A stretch of 64,000 nucleotides of DNA from Rana temporaria (GCF_905171775.1 NC_053497.1:41453781-41517780), one strand, 5' to 3'; shown: positions 1 through 10,996, numbered from the stretch's first letter. A program made the numbers and translations. Notes: generated by a model not told the origin, from the letters alone.

Positions 1-440
1 TGCGGATAGATCCTATGGTGTGTACACTCCGTCGGATATCTATCCGCAGATAAATCTCCCCTGGAATGGATTTCCAGCAGATAAATATTTGTCGACATGC
101 ACAGAATATCTATCTGCTGGAATCCATTCCAACGGATGGATCCGCTCGTCTGTACAGACTTACCGGATCCATCCGTCCAAAGGGATTCCCCGCACGCGCC
201 GTAATGAATAGACGCATGCGTGGAATTCCTTATATGACAGTGTCGCGCCCGTCGCCGCGTCATAATAGCGGCGACGGCGCGACACGTCATCGGCAGAGGA
301 TTTCAGCGCGGATTTCAATGCGATGGTGTGTACACGCCATCGCATTGAAATCCTCTGAAATCTTAGAGAGGATTTATCCGCGGATACGGTCCGCTGAACC
401 GTATCTGCGGATAAATTCTATCGTGTGTATGGGGCCTAAC
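1..440. mobile_element. Fold-back MITE, cut by left window edge
   Basis: Several self-complementary blocks run through this stretch: GCGGATA blocks recur near 1-50 and 375-415, and a GCGATGG palindrome is centred near 330. GTGTGTACA motifs and a right end reading GGGGCCTAAC match the style of the other fold-back elements in the window. There is no coding capacity. The left end lies outside the window. Confidence 0.6.
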
Positions 441-479
441 AGTTGACCGTGGAATATTTAGTAGCAATGAAAAGTCACA

Positions 480-645
480 GATGGAGCTCCTGAGAGCTAC
501 CCATTCTTTCACAAATGTTTGTAGAAGCAGTATGCATGCCTAGATGCTTGATTTTTACACCTGTGGTCATGGAGGTGATTGGAACACCCGAATCCAATGA
601 TTTGGAGGGGCGTTGCAATACTTTTGGCACTATAGTGTATATACA

Positions 646-680
<35 letters not shown>

Positions 681-714
681 CTGTATACACAGTATACTTA
701 AAGGGAAGGTATAC
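480..714. repeat. Tc1-type MITE end followed by TA microsatellite
   Basis: The part to about 645 ends in CTTTTGGCACTATAGTGTA, the style of a Tc1/mariner-like terminal repeat. A run of TA dinucleotides (about 650-680) and a tandem copy of GTATACTTAAAGGGA follow. No gene is seen here. Confidence 0.45.
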
Positions 715-718
715 TTAA

Positions 719-1148
719 AGGGAACCCTCCCACCCTCCGGTGTCACATTTGGCACCTTTCAGGGGGAGGGGGGTGCAGATACCTGTAAAATACAGGTATT
801 TGCACCCACTTCCGGGAATAGACCCCCTCGGGAGTCACGCCCCTTTGCGTCACCCCCGCTGATTTCTGGGAAACACACTCATCTCAGGAGACAGCGGGGA
901 CCAGTAATGATGCGCCGCGCGACTCGCGCATGCACAGTAGGGAACCGGGTAGTGAAGCCGCAATGCTTTACTTCCGGATTCCCTCACCAAGGATGGCAGC
1001 AGTGGCAGCCGAGAGACGAGCGATTGCTCTGCCTCGGCTGCCGACATCGCGGGCGCGCTGGACATGTAAGTGTCCATTTATTAAAAGTCAGCAGCTGCAG
1101 TATTTGTAGCTGCTGGATTTAAAAAAAAAAAATTAGTGGGCCTCCGCT
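719..1148. mobile_element. TTAA-flanked (piggyBac-like) MITE
   Basis: TTAA stands at 715-718 and again at 1149-1152. The ends are AGGGAACCCTCCC and, reversed, AGCGGAGGCCC, which resemble the other TTAA elements here. The right end abuts the last visible codon of the minus-strand exon at 1153-1402. Confidence 0.6.
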
Positions 1149-1152
1149 TTAA

Positions 1153-1402
1153 CCATGTAGTACAAAGGCTCAGTGGGTATGCTAGCTAGAGAGCAGTTTT
1201 TGAATAGTGCATACATCAGATATTCTGCATGTGATGGATGCAAATCCTTATTGTAGATAACCACAGCCCAATAAATGCCCAGCAAGCTGGTCTTGCCACT
1301 ACACTTGAAGACCACTTTCACAGCAGCTTGTGAAGAGCCATGACATAGCATAGATCCCTTCTCTGATATAGAACACAACTTGCCTTGTGTTGCTGAATCC
1401 AT
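1153..1402 (-). CDS. 5' coding exon of an unidentified gene (about 83 codons)
   Basis: Reading the minus strand, ATG at 1402-1400 has a strong Kozak context (GGGAGATGG) and an in-frame TGA nine bases upstream, so this is a convincing start. The frame then stays open through residues such as SSQAAVKVVFKCSGKTSLLG and NKDLHPSHAEYLMYALFKNC until the TTAA element at 1152. The amino-acid mix looks like a globular protein, but I do not recognise the family. No clear splice donor is visible, because a TTAA insertion sits exactly at the end (ATGG then TTAA). The next exon is not in the window. It shares a roughly 155-bp upstream region, with an X-box, with the divergent exon at 1558. It could also be an old, now interrupted gene. 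Confidence 0.45.
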
Positions 1403-1539
1403 CTCCCCTCACACTTGCTACATTGATATGCAACCACAGAAGTGGGTGCAGCAGAACAGGGCTGGGGCTGCTCCTTTAAGGACTCAGACGGTGCTGTCCT
1501 CCCACCATCGTGCAGCACCACTTCGACGTATCGCAACTA

Positions 1540-1552
1540 GTTGCCTAGTAAC
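1540..1552 (+). promoter_or_regulatory. X-box (RFX site) in a putative divergent promoter
   Basis: GTTGCCTAGTAAC fits the RFX consensus GTNRCC-N(0-3)-RGYAAC exactly. It overlaps the perfect palindrome GCAACTAGTTGC at 1533-1544. It lies 138 bp upstream of the minus-strand ATG and 36 bp upstream of the better plus-strand ATG at 1588. No TATA box is seen. X-boxes close to start sites are typical of ciliary genes, so a ciliary role for one or both neighbours is an inference. Confidence 0.5.
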
Positions 1553-1557
1553 TGGCA

Positions 1558-1634
1558 ATGCTACCTGCCCGCTTACAGGAAAAGAAGATGAAGGAGGCGG
1601 TGGACTCCAACATGCTGCTCTGGAATAAGGATAC
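1558..1634 (+). CDS. 5' coding exon of an unidentified gene, with splice donor
   Basis: The frame reads MLPARLQEKKMKEAVDSN and then seven more residues to AC|GTAAGT, a near-perfect 5' splice site at 1635. The first ATG (1558) has a poor context and is only 5 bp from the X-box. The second (1588, AAGAAGATGA) is the likelier start. The charged, helix-prone sequence would suit a coiled-coil protein, but 25 residues are too few to name it. No convincing second exon was found downstream; the candidate at 3493-3529 is discussed under rejected items. Confidence 0.45.
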
Positions 1635-2194
1635 GTAAGTACACACTTTACTACAGTCAGTAAGACAATAGATTACAAGCAGGCAGCTTCTGCATTAAAA
1701 TTCATACTTCATATGAATCCGTACGACATTTGCCAGCATTCCCAAATAACATATTGTTTTGAGGTTAAAAAAAAGACAATTGAACTACTGCCCCCAACCT
1801 CATGTGACCCAAAGCCTAGGCAGAGTCTAGATCACATGGTCTGTGCCTACTAGGTGCATTGTGAAATGATTCACATGATTAGAGACTGCATAGAGTTTAT
1901 TATTTTAATCAGAAATGTTCTCTCCACAAAAGGTGCAGTAAATCATCGTGTAGCACAACTTAACCCAAGGCTGAGCAAATGTAGCTGCTCAGATTTCCAT
2001 TCATTAACACACACTGGTAAGAATTTATACTCTATACCAGGGGTCTCCAAACTACAGCCAGTAGGCCACATACAGCCCGCTACAAGGTTTTATGTGGCCT
2101 GCAGCTAGGGTCAATAGGGTGTGCACTAAGGATTAAAGGAGAACTAGACCCAAAAGCAAACATTATGTCATCTACTGTATAATATACATACATT
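1635..2194. other. Non-coding stretch with a hAT-like fragment
   Basis: Presumed first intron of the plus-strand gene. At 2036-2110 a fragment beginning ACCAGGGGTCTCCAAACT has the look of a hAT MITE end. Nothing else is recognised. Confidence 0.4.
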
Positions 2195-3424
2195 GGGGCA
2201 GATCCACAAAAGGATTACGTAATTTAAAATTTCCCGCGTCGTATCTTTGTTGTGTATCCACAAAACAAGATACAACGGCATCTGGGTTAGATCCGACAGG
2301 TGTACGCCTTAGTACGCCGTCGGATCTTAAATGCAATTTTTCGGCGTCCGCTAGGTGGCGTTTCCGCGTCGAGTATGCAAATTAGCTATTTCCGACTATC
2401 CACGAACATACGAGCGACAGACGCATTTTTTTACGTCGTTTCCGTTCGGCTTTTTCAAGCGTATAGTTAAAGCGGGAGTTCACCCATTTATTAAATTTTT
2501 GCCCTTTTCCCCTTAGATTCCTGCTCGTTCGGTCTAGGGGAATCGGCTATTTGTATTAAAATATGAGCAGTACTTACCCGTTTTCGAGATGCATCTTCTT
2601 CCGTCGCTTCCGGGTATGGGTCTTCGGGAGCGGGCGTTCCTTCTTGATTGACAGTCTTCCGAGAGGCTTCCGACGGTCGCATCCATCGCGTCACTCGTAG
2701 CCGAAAGAAGCCGAACGTCGGTGCGGCTCTATACTGCGCCTGCGCACCGACGTTCGGCTTCTTTCGGAAAATCGTGACGCGATGGATGCGACCGTCGGGA
2801 GCCTCTCGGAAGACTGTCAATCAAGAAGGAACGCCCATTTCCGCAGCCCATACCCGGAAGCGACGGAGAGGATGCATCTCGTAAACAGTAAGTACGGATC
2901 ATATTTTAAAACAATTAGCCGATTCCCCTAGACAAAACGAGCATGAAGCTAAGGGGAAAATGTGCCCTCTGAGGGTGAACCTCCGCTTTAAAGCTGCTAT
3001 ATGGTGGCGTACTCAATGTTAAGTATGGCCGTCGTTCCCGCGTCTAAATTAAAAATGTTTGCGTTGTTTGCGTAAGTCGTTTGTGAATAGGAATGTGACG
3101 TCATTTACTTTCACGTCGAAACCAATACGTCCTTGCGGCGTACTTTGTCGCAATGCACCCTGGGATATTTTAAGGACGGCACATGCGCCGTTCAAAAAAA
3201 ACGTTGTTTACGTCGGGTCACGATGTATTTGCATAGAACACGCCCCCATCACTCCCATTTAAAATTGCGCGCCCTTACGCCGCAATAGATACACTACGCT
3301 GCCGTAACTTACCGCGCGGATTCTTTGAGAATTCACAAGAAGAAAAAGTAAGTTACAGCGGCGTAGTGTATCTTAGATACACTACGCCTGTCTAAAGATA
3401 GGCAGATCTTTGTGGATCTACCCC
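2195..3424. mobile_element. Terminal-inverted-repeat DNA element (Harbinger-like?), interrupted
   Basis: Ends GGGGCAGATCCACAAA and, reversed, GGGGTAGATCCACAAA are nearly identical. ATT flanks both sides, a possible 3-bp target duplication. There is no long ORF, so it is non-autonomous. Related copies are at 8402-9015 (truncated), and more distantly 20028-20768 and 34171-34590. A TTAA element is inserted at 2471-2987. Confidence 0.65.
2471..2987. mobile_element. Nested TTAA MITE with long fold-back arms
   Basis: TTAA occurs at 2467-2470 and 2988-2991. The ends are AGCGGGAGTTCACCC and, reversed, AGCGGAGGTTCACCC (13/15 identical). Inside, roughly 2580-2880 is a large hairpin whose arms share blocks such as GACGTTCGGCTTCTTTCGG. 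The related copy near 8707 reads TAGTTAAAGCTGCT without the insertion. Confidence 0.75.
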
Positions 3425-3838
3425 ATTATATGCATTATATTGCAGCTTACCAATTATTAGATGTGGTGACTGCATTCATTTTATATTTTAGGCTTTCTTT
3501 CCCTATTTTTCACCTGGTGATCTGGACAGTAAGTCTGCTGTTTTTTAAAAAGAACTAGCTCTCTTGCAGATGGAGCGATTAGAGGGATGAGACAAACCAT
3601 TTACCACTGACAGGGATGCGTGCAAGCTTTTATTTATTTATTTATGTAAAACCTTTATCACAAAAGAAAGGGGATGTTGCTGTAACTGCTTATAAAGTGT
3701 GAGCTGGAGTTTGGCTTCAATTTGTTAGTGTATCCAAATCTGACATCTAGTCCATCTAACATTCCCCTTCCCCCAGACTGACAATGCTGCTGTCCAAAAG
3801 TGCCCCCTGTCCTCCTTCATCCAGAGTGGAGGCACTCT
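3425..3838. other. No gene recognised
   Basis: Mixed sequence with a T-rich run. A short stretch at 3493-3529 has splice-site-like borders but no other support. Confidence 0.4.
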
Positions 3839-3839
3839 T

Positions 3840-4255
3840 AAGCCCTGTACACACGATCGGATATCTGATGGAATCTAATCCGATGGATTTTTTCGTCGGA
3901 TATCCGATGAAGCTGACTTTTATCAGTCTTGCCTACACATCATCAGTCAAAAATCCGACCGTATCCAACTCGGTGACGTAAAACACTACGACGTGCTGAG
4001 AAAAATGAAGTTCAATGCTTCCGAGCATGCGTCGACTTGATTCTGAGCATGTGTGGATTTTTGACCAATGGATTCCACACAGACGATCGTTTTTTTCTAT
4101 CGTTTTTTTTATCCATAGGAACATTTTAAAACATGTTCTATTTTTTTTCACTGATGGAAAACAAACCGACGGGGCCCACACACGATCGGTTTGTCCGATG
4201 AAAACGGTCCATCGGTTCGTTTTCATCAGACAAACCGATCGTGTGTAAAGGGCTT
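3840..4255. mobile_element. Fold-back MITE with ACACGATCGG ends
   Basis: It opens AAGCCCTGTACACACGATCGG-like and closes with the reverse complement style CCGATCGTGTGTAAAGGGCTT. Interior blocks (GGATTTTTGACC, AACCGATGG) recur in the copies at 27711-28255 and elsewhere. Confidence 0.75.
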
Positions 4256-4309
4256 CAGGCTTCATGTACACTGCCAGCTCCTAAACTTGAGTTTATTTGT
4301 CAAAGTTCC

Positions 4310-5165
4310 AAAACCTAAAGTGGATATAAACCCTCACATATATCCAGTGAAGTGAACAGCCTCAGATGATACACAGAGATGAAACATATCTCCCTATATA
4401 CGTTTTACATGTATATCTGCTGTCTTCAGCTTTATATATTCTTTAGAACGTTCAAATTGTGTTACAGATTTGTTCTTCCTGTTCAGCACTGAGTGTGAAG
4501 TCTGGGAATACAGCCAAGACAGCTGATTGGAGGAAAGGCACACACCCCCACTCCACAATGGCAAAGGAAGGAAGGAATGTGCAGAGCTCTACTCTGAGGC
4601 TCCATTCACACCTAGGCGTTTTCACGCCCGACGCCCGACGCTATTGCAGCCTGCAATACGCTGGAGGGGTAATTTAACATTGTCGGCTATGGAGATGGTT
4701 CACATCTCAACGCCGAAACGCTGTACGCCTGAAGCTCAAAACAAGTCCCGGACCCTTTTTTCAGGCGCTTTCGGCGTTCGGCAGAGCCGACAATGTTAAT
4801 CACCCCTCCGGCGTATGTTAAGGCTAAAAAACGACGCGTTTTGTCGCGGCAAATCGCGGGACAAAATGCTGTAATTTGTCGCGGCAAATCGCAGTAACAT
4901 ACGCCGCGTTCAGGTGTGAATGCAGCCTGACAAGTCAAGCTGTCTGCTAATCGATTTATAGCAACCTCCCACAACACAAATTTCGGGCTGCTTTTATCTC
5001 CTGTGTCAGAGAACTTGTCAGAAGTTACCAGGCTGATAACAGAGCTACAGAGCATGAGAAAGCCACGGGACTAAGTGCTTTGTAGAGAGATAAAAAAACA
5101 CTGCAGATATATGTGCCCAGCTCAAATTTGATGAGTCGCATTTACATCCACTTTAACTCCATAAA
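4310..5165. repeat. Interspersed repeat carrying a nested fold-back MITE
   Basis: The outer unit starts near AAAGTGGATATAAACCC and ends near ACATCCACTTTAACTCC. At about 4605-4930 it is interrupted by a fold-back element with CATTCACACCTAGGCG at one end and GTTCAGGTGTGAATGCAGCC at the other. No coding sequence. Confidence 0.5.
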
Positions 5166-5171
5166 AGCCTA

Positions 5172-5490
5172 GGGGGGTTATTTACAAAAGGCAAATCCAC
5201 TTTGCACTACAAATGCAAAGTGTACTTGAAATTGCACTGAAAGTGTACTTGGAAGTGCAGTCACTGTAGATCCAAGGGGGACATGCAAGGAAAATAAAAA
5301 CCAGCATTTTAGCTTGCACATGATTGGATAATAAAATCAGCAGAGCTTTCCCTCATTTAAGATTTACCACCCAGATTTAAAGCGACTGCACTTCCAAGTG
5401 CACTTTTGGTGCAATTTCAAGTGCACTTTGCACTTGTAGTTTGCACTTGTAGTGCAAAGTGGATTTGCCTTTCGTAAATAACCCCCTAAG
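5172..5490. mobile_element. Palindromic MITE, TAGGGGGTTATTTAC ends
   Basis: The first about 40 bases (AAAGGCAAATCCACTTTGCA and on) are repeated in reverse complement at the right end. No ORF. Confidence 0.7.
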
Positions 5491-6631
5491 TGTCCATGTA
5501 CACATAGGTTTTTAGCAGAGTTTACCTTTGCAGGGAAACAAAGAGGAAGTAAAACCCATCAGGTTTACAAGTACATGGTACAGCACACTGACGTCACAGC
5601 GCTCAACAGAAGGAGGAAGGGCTCCTATAGTGCCGGCCGGCATCTGTTTTATATGCTTTAAACGCTTCATGTTTGTAAGTACGTTTCTTCTTTGCTTTTG
5701 TTAAATTTTTTACGGAATCACACTATGGTCCATTTTTTTCTATACCTGTGTACCGAGGACCTTTTATCTATGAGCAAGTGAGCTTACCATTGGATATCTG
5801 CCCATTGGATTCCCTGTTAATCTGGTGTCTCAGTCCGTGGATGGAGTTTATATCTATATGCTTATGAATCTGGTTGTTCCGGTAATCGGCTTTCCATAAG
5901 GTGGTGGTTTCTTCACAGAAGTCATATTCACGGTGGTGCTGTTTTATCCTGTTTGTGGGTTCTGATGTGATCCACTCTACACATTTGGGACTTTACTTTT
6001 TATACCCCTATTATTTAATCAGTATTGGGGTTTAAAGACTTTACTCTTTGTAAATTCAGTACTGGCAGTTCTTCTCATTGGCGCAGTTTTTATTTGTATT
6101 ATGGTACAGCAGGCAGAAATATGAAATGTGGTGGGTGACAACACATTCCTTCTACAACAAATAACCTGCCTACTGACCTTGTCCTGTTCTGCAAGCTTCT
6201 ATGCCAAGACCACACAGTTTCCGTGCCAAATCTTGCAGTTCAATAATCCATAAACCAGAAGTAGCTTGATTGACAATTCCCAGGGACAGCCATTTTAATC
6301 CTTGCAACATCCTTGGAAAATCACAAACACTCATCAACTAAATCCATACATTTTCAGATGTGTAATTTCACATCTTTATTTTTATCTGTTCTCTTTTTAC
6401 GGCTGATACAGTGGTCCCCAATCAGGGACTTGTTGGACATAAATGGGCCACAGGTCCCCAATGTAGCTTGCAGCTTAGCAGATGCTCATGGTCTGTCTGT
6501 TTGTCTGTTTGCATGTCTCCTGTCTTTACAACCAAGCACAATCAGAATGAAACGCATTATACGGGAGTCATTTGCAGACAGGGACTTTAAGCGAACAGGT
6601 TTTGAATAAACTCACTTCAAAGCATTGACGT
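5491..6631. other. No gene recognised; probably old interspersed repeat
   Basis: AT-rich sequence without a convincing ORF or splice-bounded exon. The stretch from about 5640 to 6060 resembles a decayed repeat, but I cannot name it. Confidence 0.4.
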
Positions 6632-7023
6632 CAGGGCCGCTGATAGGCCAGTACAACTGGCCCTGTTGTACCGGGCCCGGCCAGCAGAGGGGGCCCGGGT
6701 AATCTGAACAGAGTGGGAATTGATGCAGAATAAAAAATAAAATATTCCTCCAGCCAGCACCCCATCACCCATCACCAACCAATCCAAGCACAGCTCTCTG
6801 CAGGCAGCACATGCATTATGGCCCATAATACATGTGCTGCATGCAGAGGCAGTGCCACCCATGCCACCAATTGCCATAATGTGCTGCAGACAATGCCACC
6901 ATGGGCATTGGCGGCATGGGTGGCACTGTCGGCATTGGCGGTGTCTGGGGAGGGGGCGGGGACAGGGGTGTGGCCCCATCAATTAGGCTGTACCAGGCCC
7001 CATGATTTCTATCAGCGGCCCTG
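6632..7023. mobile_element. hAT-like MITE
   Basis: Inverted ends CAGGGCCGCTGATAG and CTATCAGCGGCCCTG are flanked by imperfect 8-bp direct repeats (ATTGACGT at left, ACTGAGGT at right, 6 of 8). The interior carries GCCACCCATGCC-type palindromic blocks. Confidence 0.65.
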
Positions 7024-7410
7024 ACTGAGGTCATTAGTGTACAGCCTTCTTTGTAAGGATGTTGGGATGCGCTAGAATGGGGACAGGCTCCCATGGCCAG
7101 CATCTTGTTCATCCTAGATTGGGGAGGAAAGAAGGCAGTTTGTGGTGGATGCTACAACAGTGTTGGTCTCCTAGGTTGTACATTTTTTCTTAAACCAACT
7201 CTTTTGCTAGTTAAAATTGTTTTAAAAATTGCAAAGGAAAAAGTCAATACTTTGCCCTTATACCACCCACGTCACCCTGCTGGGCTGCCATGCTCTTGTT
7301 CAGATCAATGAAGAGTGGAGTAGGGAGGAACTCAGGGCAACTCGGGAGGGGCAGAATACATTTTCAATCAGCGGTTCCCAAAGACTGCAGTCAGCCAGCA
7401 GTGTTAGGGT

Positions 7411-7932
7411 AGGGTGACCAGACATCCTCGGTTTCCGGGGACAGTCCTCGAATTGAGCACACTGTCCCCGGACCAAGTCTGTCCCCGGTTTTGTCCCCAG
7501 ATTGGATTTGAACAGGGGCTGGGGCAATTTTAAAAAGTGAAAAAAAAAAACAATCTGAAATACACACCCCTGCTCTGCTGCTCCTACAAGCTTAGAGGGG
7601 GGTATTTTGTTCCATTATCTGTGCCCCTTTCTGATGATCATGTGCTGGTCGAAGCAGAGGGAATATTGTTCTTCTGTCTTGGCTCAAGTCCCGGCCAGCT
7701 GCCTACCTGCTTATCTCCTTGCCTTCCCTGGTGGAGTGGTCTTGCTTCGCTCTCCACCCAGTAGTAGCCGGGGCCCGGAGAGTGAGACTTGACAGGCTGT
7801 GAGGCGGGCAATGTCGGCGATGAGCAGAGGGTCGCTGATTGCCGCCATTACTAGTAAAAAAAAAATATATGTCCCCGGATTTCATTTTAAAAATCTGGTC
7901 ACCTGGTCACCTTAAAAAATCTGGTCACCTTA
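7411..7932. mobile_element. hAT-like element, GGGTGACCAGAC ends
   Basis: It starts AGGGTGACCAGACATCC and ends in two copies of AATCTGGTCACC. Interior stretches of TGTCCCCGG repeat in both orientations. No transposase ORF. Confidence 0.55.
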
Positions 7933-8401
7933 TGTTAGGGGCCTCCCAAAGACTGCATTTAGCCAGCAGTTTCACAGGCCTCCCTCTGGGCTTTTTCTGT
8001 CATCTCATGTCTATAAATACACTCATGTCAGTGGAGAGTGGGGGAACCTACTCAGGAGGGGGGCGGGGCACAACTGAAGCTTCCAGTAATCTCTTCCCCT
8101 CCTAACTAAGAAAGGGTTTCAATCATCTGTTCCCCAACAGGCTAATTATATACGCCATCTAGTGGCCAAATGCAATATTTTCCGTTTTAAATCAATGAAA
8201 AACATTTCAAAACAATAGTGCAGCTCTAATATAATTTAAAATGTATCAAATTATTATGTGTCACCACAAGGTGGTTTGATTAGTCTGATATATTTACATT
8301 GCACTATTGTATTGCACTCACATTTGAATTTATCTTAGCGCTGCACTATTGTTTTGTGATGTTTATTATGCCATGTATTATGGTATTGTGTTAGCTGCTA
8401 T
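7933..8401. other. No gene recognised
   Basis: AT-rich, with short repeats such as GCACTATTGT. Possibly a decayed retroelement tail. Confidence 0.35.
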
Positions 8402-9015
8402 GGGGCAGATCCACAAAGCGAGTACGCTGGCGTATCTACTAATACGCCGGCGTACTTTCAAATTTCCCGCGTCGTATCTTTGTTTTGAATCCTCAAAACA
8501 AGATACGACGGCATCTGGGTTAGATCCGACAGGCGTACGTCTTCATACTCCTTCGGATCTAAGATGCAATTCTTCGGCGTCCGCTGGGTGGCGTTCCCGT
8601 CGTAATCCGCGTCGAGTATGCAAATTAGCTATTTCCGACGATCCACGAACGTACGAGCGGCCGTCGCATTCTTTTACGTCGTCTCTAGTCGGCTTTTTCC
8701 GGCGTATAGTTAAAGCTGCTGTTTGGTGGCGTATAGTTAAACCTGCTATGTTAAGTATGGTCGGCGTTCCCGCGTTTAATTTGAATTTTTTTTTTTCCGT
8801 TTGCGTAAGTTGTCCGTGAATCGGGATGGACGTAATTTATGTCCACGTCAAAACAATGACGTCCTTGCAACGTCATTTAGCGCAATGCACCGCGGGAAAT
8901 TTAGGGACGGCGCATGTGCAGTTCGTTCGGCGCGGGGACGCGCTTCATTTAAATGAAACACGCCCCCCTACTCGCCGATTTGAATTAGGCCCCTTTACGC
9001 CGCGAGAGATACATT
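8402..9015. mobile_element. Truncated copy of the GGGGCAGATCCACAAA element
   Basis: Closely follows 2195-3424 from its left end through ACGCCGCGAGAGATACA and then stops. It lacks the TTAA insertion, so it serves as an empty-site reference. Confidence 0.65.
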
Positions 9016-9191
9016 ATACCTTGTGCTTTTTTGTGCTGTCCATCTTTTTTCTCTGTTTATGTTTTTATATTGGACCTTTCTAAGAGAAATGTGGCACAAC
9101 TAAAATAATGCATGGACCTCTGGTTGTACCAGTCTGTAGGCAACAATAGATATTAGACAGTAGTTGTACATGCAGGCAGGACAGCACTGTT

Positions 9192-9347
9192 AAGGCTGTA
9201 TTCACACCTATGCATTTTTTGTGCTTTTTGCTTTTTGCAGATTTGCACTACAGTCCATCTAACATGGTTTCCTATGGAACACGTTCTGTAGTGCAAATCT
9301 GCAAAATGCAAAAAGCACTAAAAAAGCATAGGTGTGAATCCAGCCTT
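9192..9347. mobile_element. Short fold-back MITE
   Basis: Arms AAGGCTGTATTCACACCTATG and CATAGGTGTGAATCCAGCCTT, each about 65 bp, surround a short loop. Same CATTCACACCT family style as 4605-4930. Confidence 0.75.
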
Positions 9348-9528
9348 TGATTGGATCAGATGATTCTCAGCTTGTTTCTAAAGAAGACTTCAAGTCTACT
9401 AATGGGCAGGTGATGGGATGGTGTTAAGAATTCATTTCTGTAGTGACAGATGTAGTGAGATCAAAGGATAATTCATTTTCCTAAGGGACCACATGAGAAG
9501 CTGGGACTGTTATGGAGGGTCCAACTTA

Positions 9529-9778
9529 ATGGAACTGCAGGCCCCACCCGCCCAAACCTACCTTCCCGGATATAACTGAAATTAGTACACTTGACACAAC
9601 TTTAAGTGGCAAAATATTTGGCCGCGACACCTTTATTGATTTACCAATAAATTTCCATAACTTTAATAAATCGTTCAAACATAAATCATCATATACCATG
9701 TAGCTGAAAAAACCTGCTCAGTTCTGAAAACTCGAGCAGTACTCCAACAATTTTCTTTTATTTACAAATAACGTCCCC
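9529..9778 (-). repeat. Ngaro B2 terminal repeat
   Basis: 250 bp, matches 10077-10326 at a constant offset of 548. Ends in AT-GGAACTGCAG at the outer boundary. Confidence 0.9.
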
Positions 9779-9834
9779 CCTGGATACCAGGGTGACCCAT
9801 CACATAAAGTAGTCGCGACTGGGGCGGGAGGGAG

Positions 9835-10078
9835 GGAGTCCGTGCTGCTTGCTTCACACAGGGCCAGAGGAAGACCACCGGAAGCTGCTGGTCCTTAAAT
9901 AGCCTCCAGGCTCTTCCAGCAGCTTCCACCGCACCCTATTGGCTGATCCCACCCGGCCTGCCGAGCTCCTTAGCAGGCCAGGTGCTGCCATTAACCACCT
10001 TAACCCTTACCTACCTAGCAGGGCTGAGGGAGCCGCAGTCCCAAGAAAGTGGGCTCATATTGTGCCCCCTTTATTCAT
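9835..10078 (-). repeat. Ngaro A2 repeat
   Basis: 244 bp, matches 14887-15130 at a constant offset of 5052. It is separated from B2 by a 56-bp unique spacer (9779-9834). Confidence 0.9.
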
Positions 10079-10326
10079 GGAACTGCAGGCCCCACCCGCC
10101 CAAACCTACCTTCCCGGATATAACTGAAATTAGTACACTTGACACAACTTTAAGTGGCAAAATATTTGGCCGCGACACCTTTATTGATTTACCAATAAAT
10201 TTCCATAACTTTAATAAATCGTTCAAACATAAATCATCATATACCATGTAGCTGAAAAAACCTGCTCAGTTCTGAAAACTCGAGCAGTACTCCAACAATT
10301 TTCTTTTATTTACAAATAACGTCCCC
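10077..10326 (-). repeat. Ngaro B1 repeat
   Basis: Matches B2. Its inner end overlaps the last codons of the hydrolase ORF. Its outer end joins A2 directly. Confidence 0.9.
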
Positions 10327-10934
10327 ACCAGGCGGGCTTGCCCTCAAGCCCGGCCCCCCCCCAAGCGTCGCGGCCTTCTCAATCATATTCTGTAAACCTA
10401 AATTAAAAATGTCCAAACCAACCTCCGACAAGTGGATCCCATCCCTCCTGTACAAACCCGGGTAGCCACCCTCTAAATCCACATGACGATAGGAGAAACC
10501 CCCTAACTGTGGCATGAACTTCTCCAACGCCCTGTTAACCCTCTTCCTCATTTTCTCCATGACCCTCCTCTGCTCAGAGGAGAGCCATGTGAGCCGAGGG
10601 ACTATCTCAGAGAATACCACTATCGTATCCGGGAAGGCTGAGCTGAAACGCTGCAGATCACTTTTCATTGCAAAAATTAAATCTAACGTTTTGACCTTCC
10701 CTAAGTCATTTCCACCCAAATGGATTACTAACACCGATGGCTGTGGCCATAACTGACAAAGTTTAGATAGTTGAAAATTCAATTGGGCCCATTGCAGACC
10801 TCTTATACCTCTCCATGAAACACTGAAATTGTCCGGGTGTAACGACAAATTGGACGAGTACACACGCTGATTCGCTCTTTTCTGAGCCCAATATACAAAG
10901 GAGTGCCCCAGAATCCACACTGTGAGCTGGGTAC
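10306..10934 (-). CDS. Ngaro SGNH/GDSL-type hydrolase ORF
   Basis: About 205 residues. The blocks of the SGNH hydrolase fold are visible in order: ILGHSF with the nucleophile Ser at the start, RGLQW (block II Gly), HLGGND (block III, Gly-Asn) about residue 68, and DGIHLS (block V, Asp-x-x-His) about residue 165. Such esterase-like ORFs are known in some vertebrate Ngaro and CR1 elements; their role in transposition is not established. There is no AUG between an in-frame stop at about 10956 and the first block, only GTG at 10920. The likely solution is splicing: a putative intron at 10996-10935 joins the end of the recombinase frame to this frame through LGTQLTVWILGHSF. The catalytic residues all appear intact. 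Confidence 0.85.
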
Positions 10935-10996
10935 CTAAAATTAAACGAACAAATTAGGGCGAACATATAACTGAAAACATTTTGATCTCCACCCAC
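10935..10996 (-). other. Putative 62-nt spliceosomal intron in Ngaro
   Basis: Minus strand: donor CTAG|GTGGGT at 10996 and acceptor GTTTAATTTTAG|GT ending at 10935. The length is not a multiple of three, so removal switches from the recombinase frame to the hydrolase frame. The retained form keeps the recombinase catalytic Tyr (QLYVRP) and its stop at 10941; the spliced form deletes both. Confidence 0.5.

Noticed and set aside
3493..3529. Tiny exon (37 nt) with TTTTATATTTTAG before and GTAAGT after, phase-compatible with the exon at 1558-1634
   Set aside because: The peptide has no recognisable pattern and the sequence (TTTCACCTGGTGATCTGG) resembles a repeated amphibian motif, so the fit is probably chance.
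9939..10127. Identical ORF starting MADPTRPAELL in both A repeats
   Set aside because: It runs antisense to the Ngaro element and occurs only because the A repeat is duplicated; no evidence of coding.
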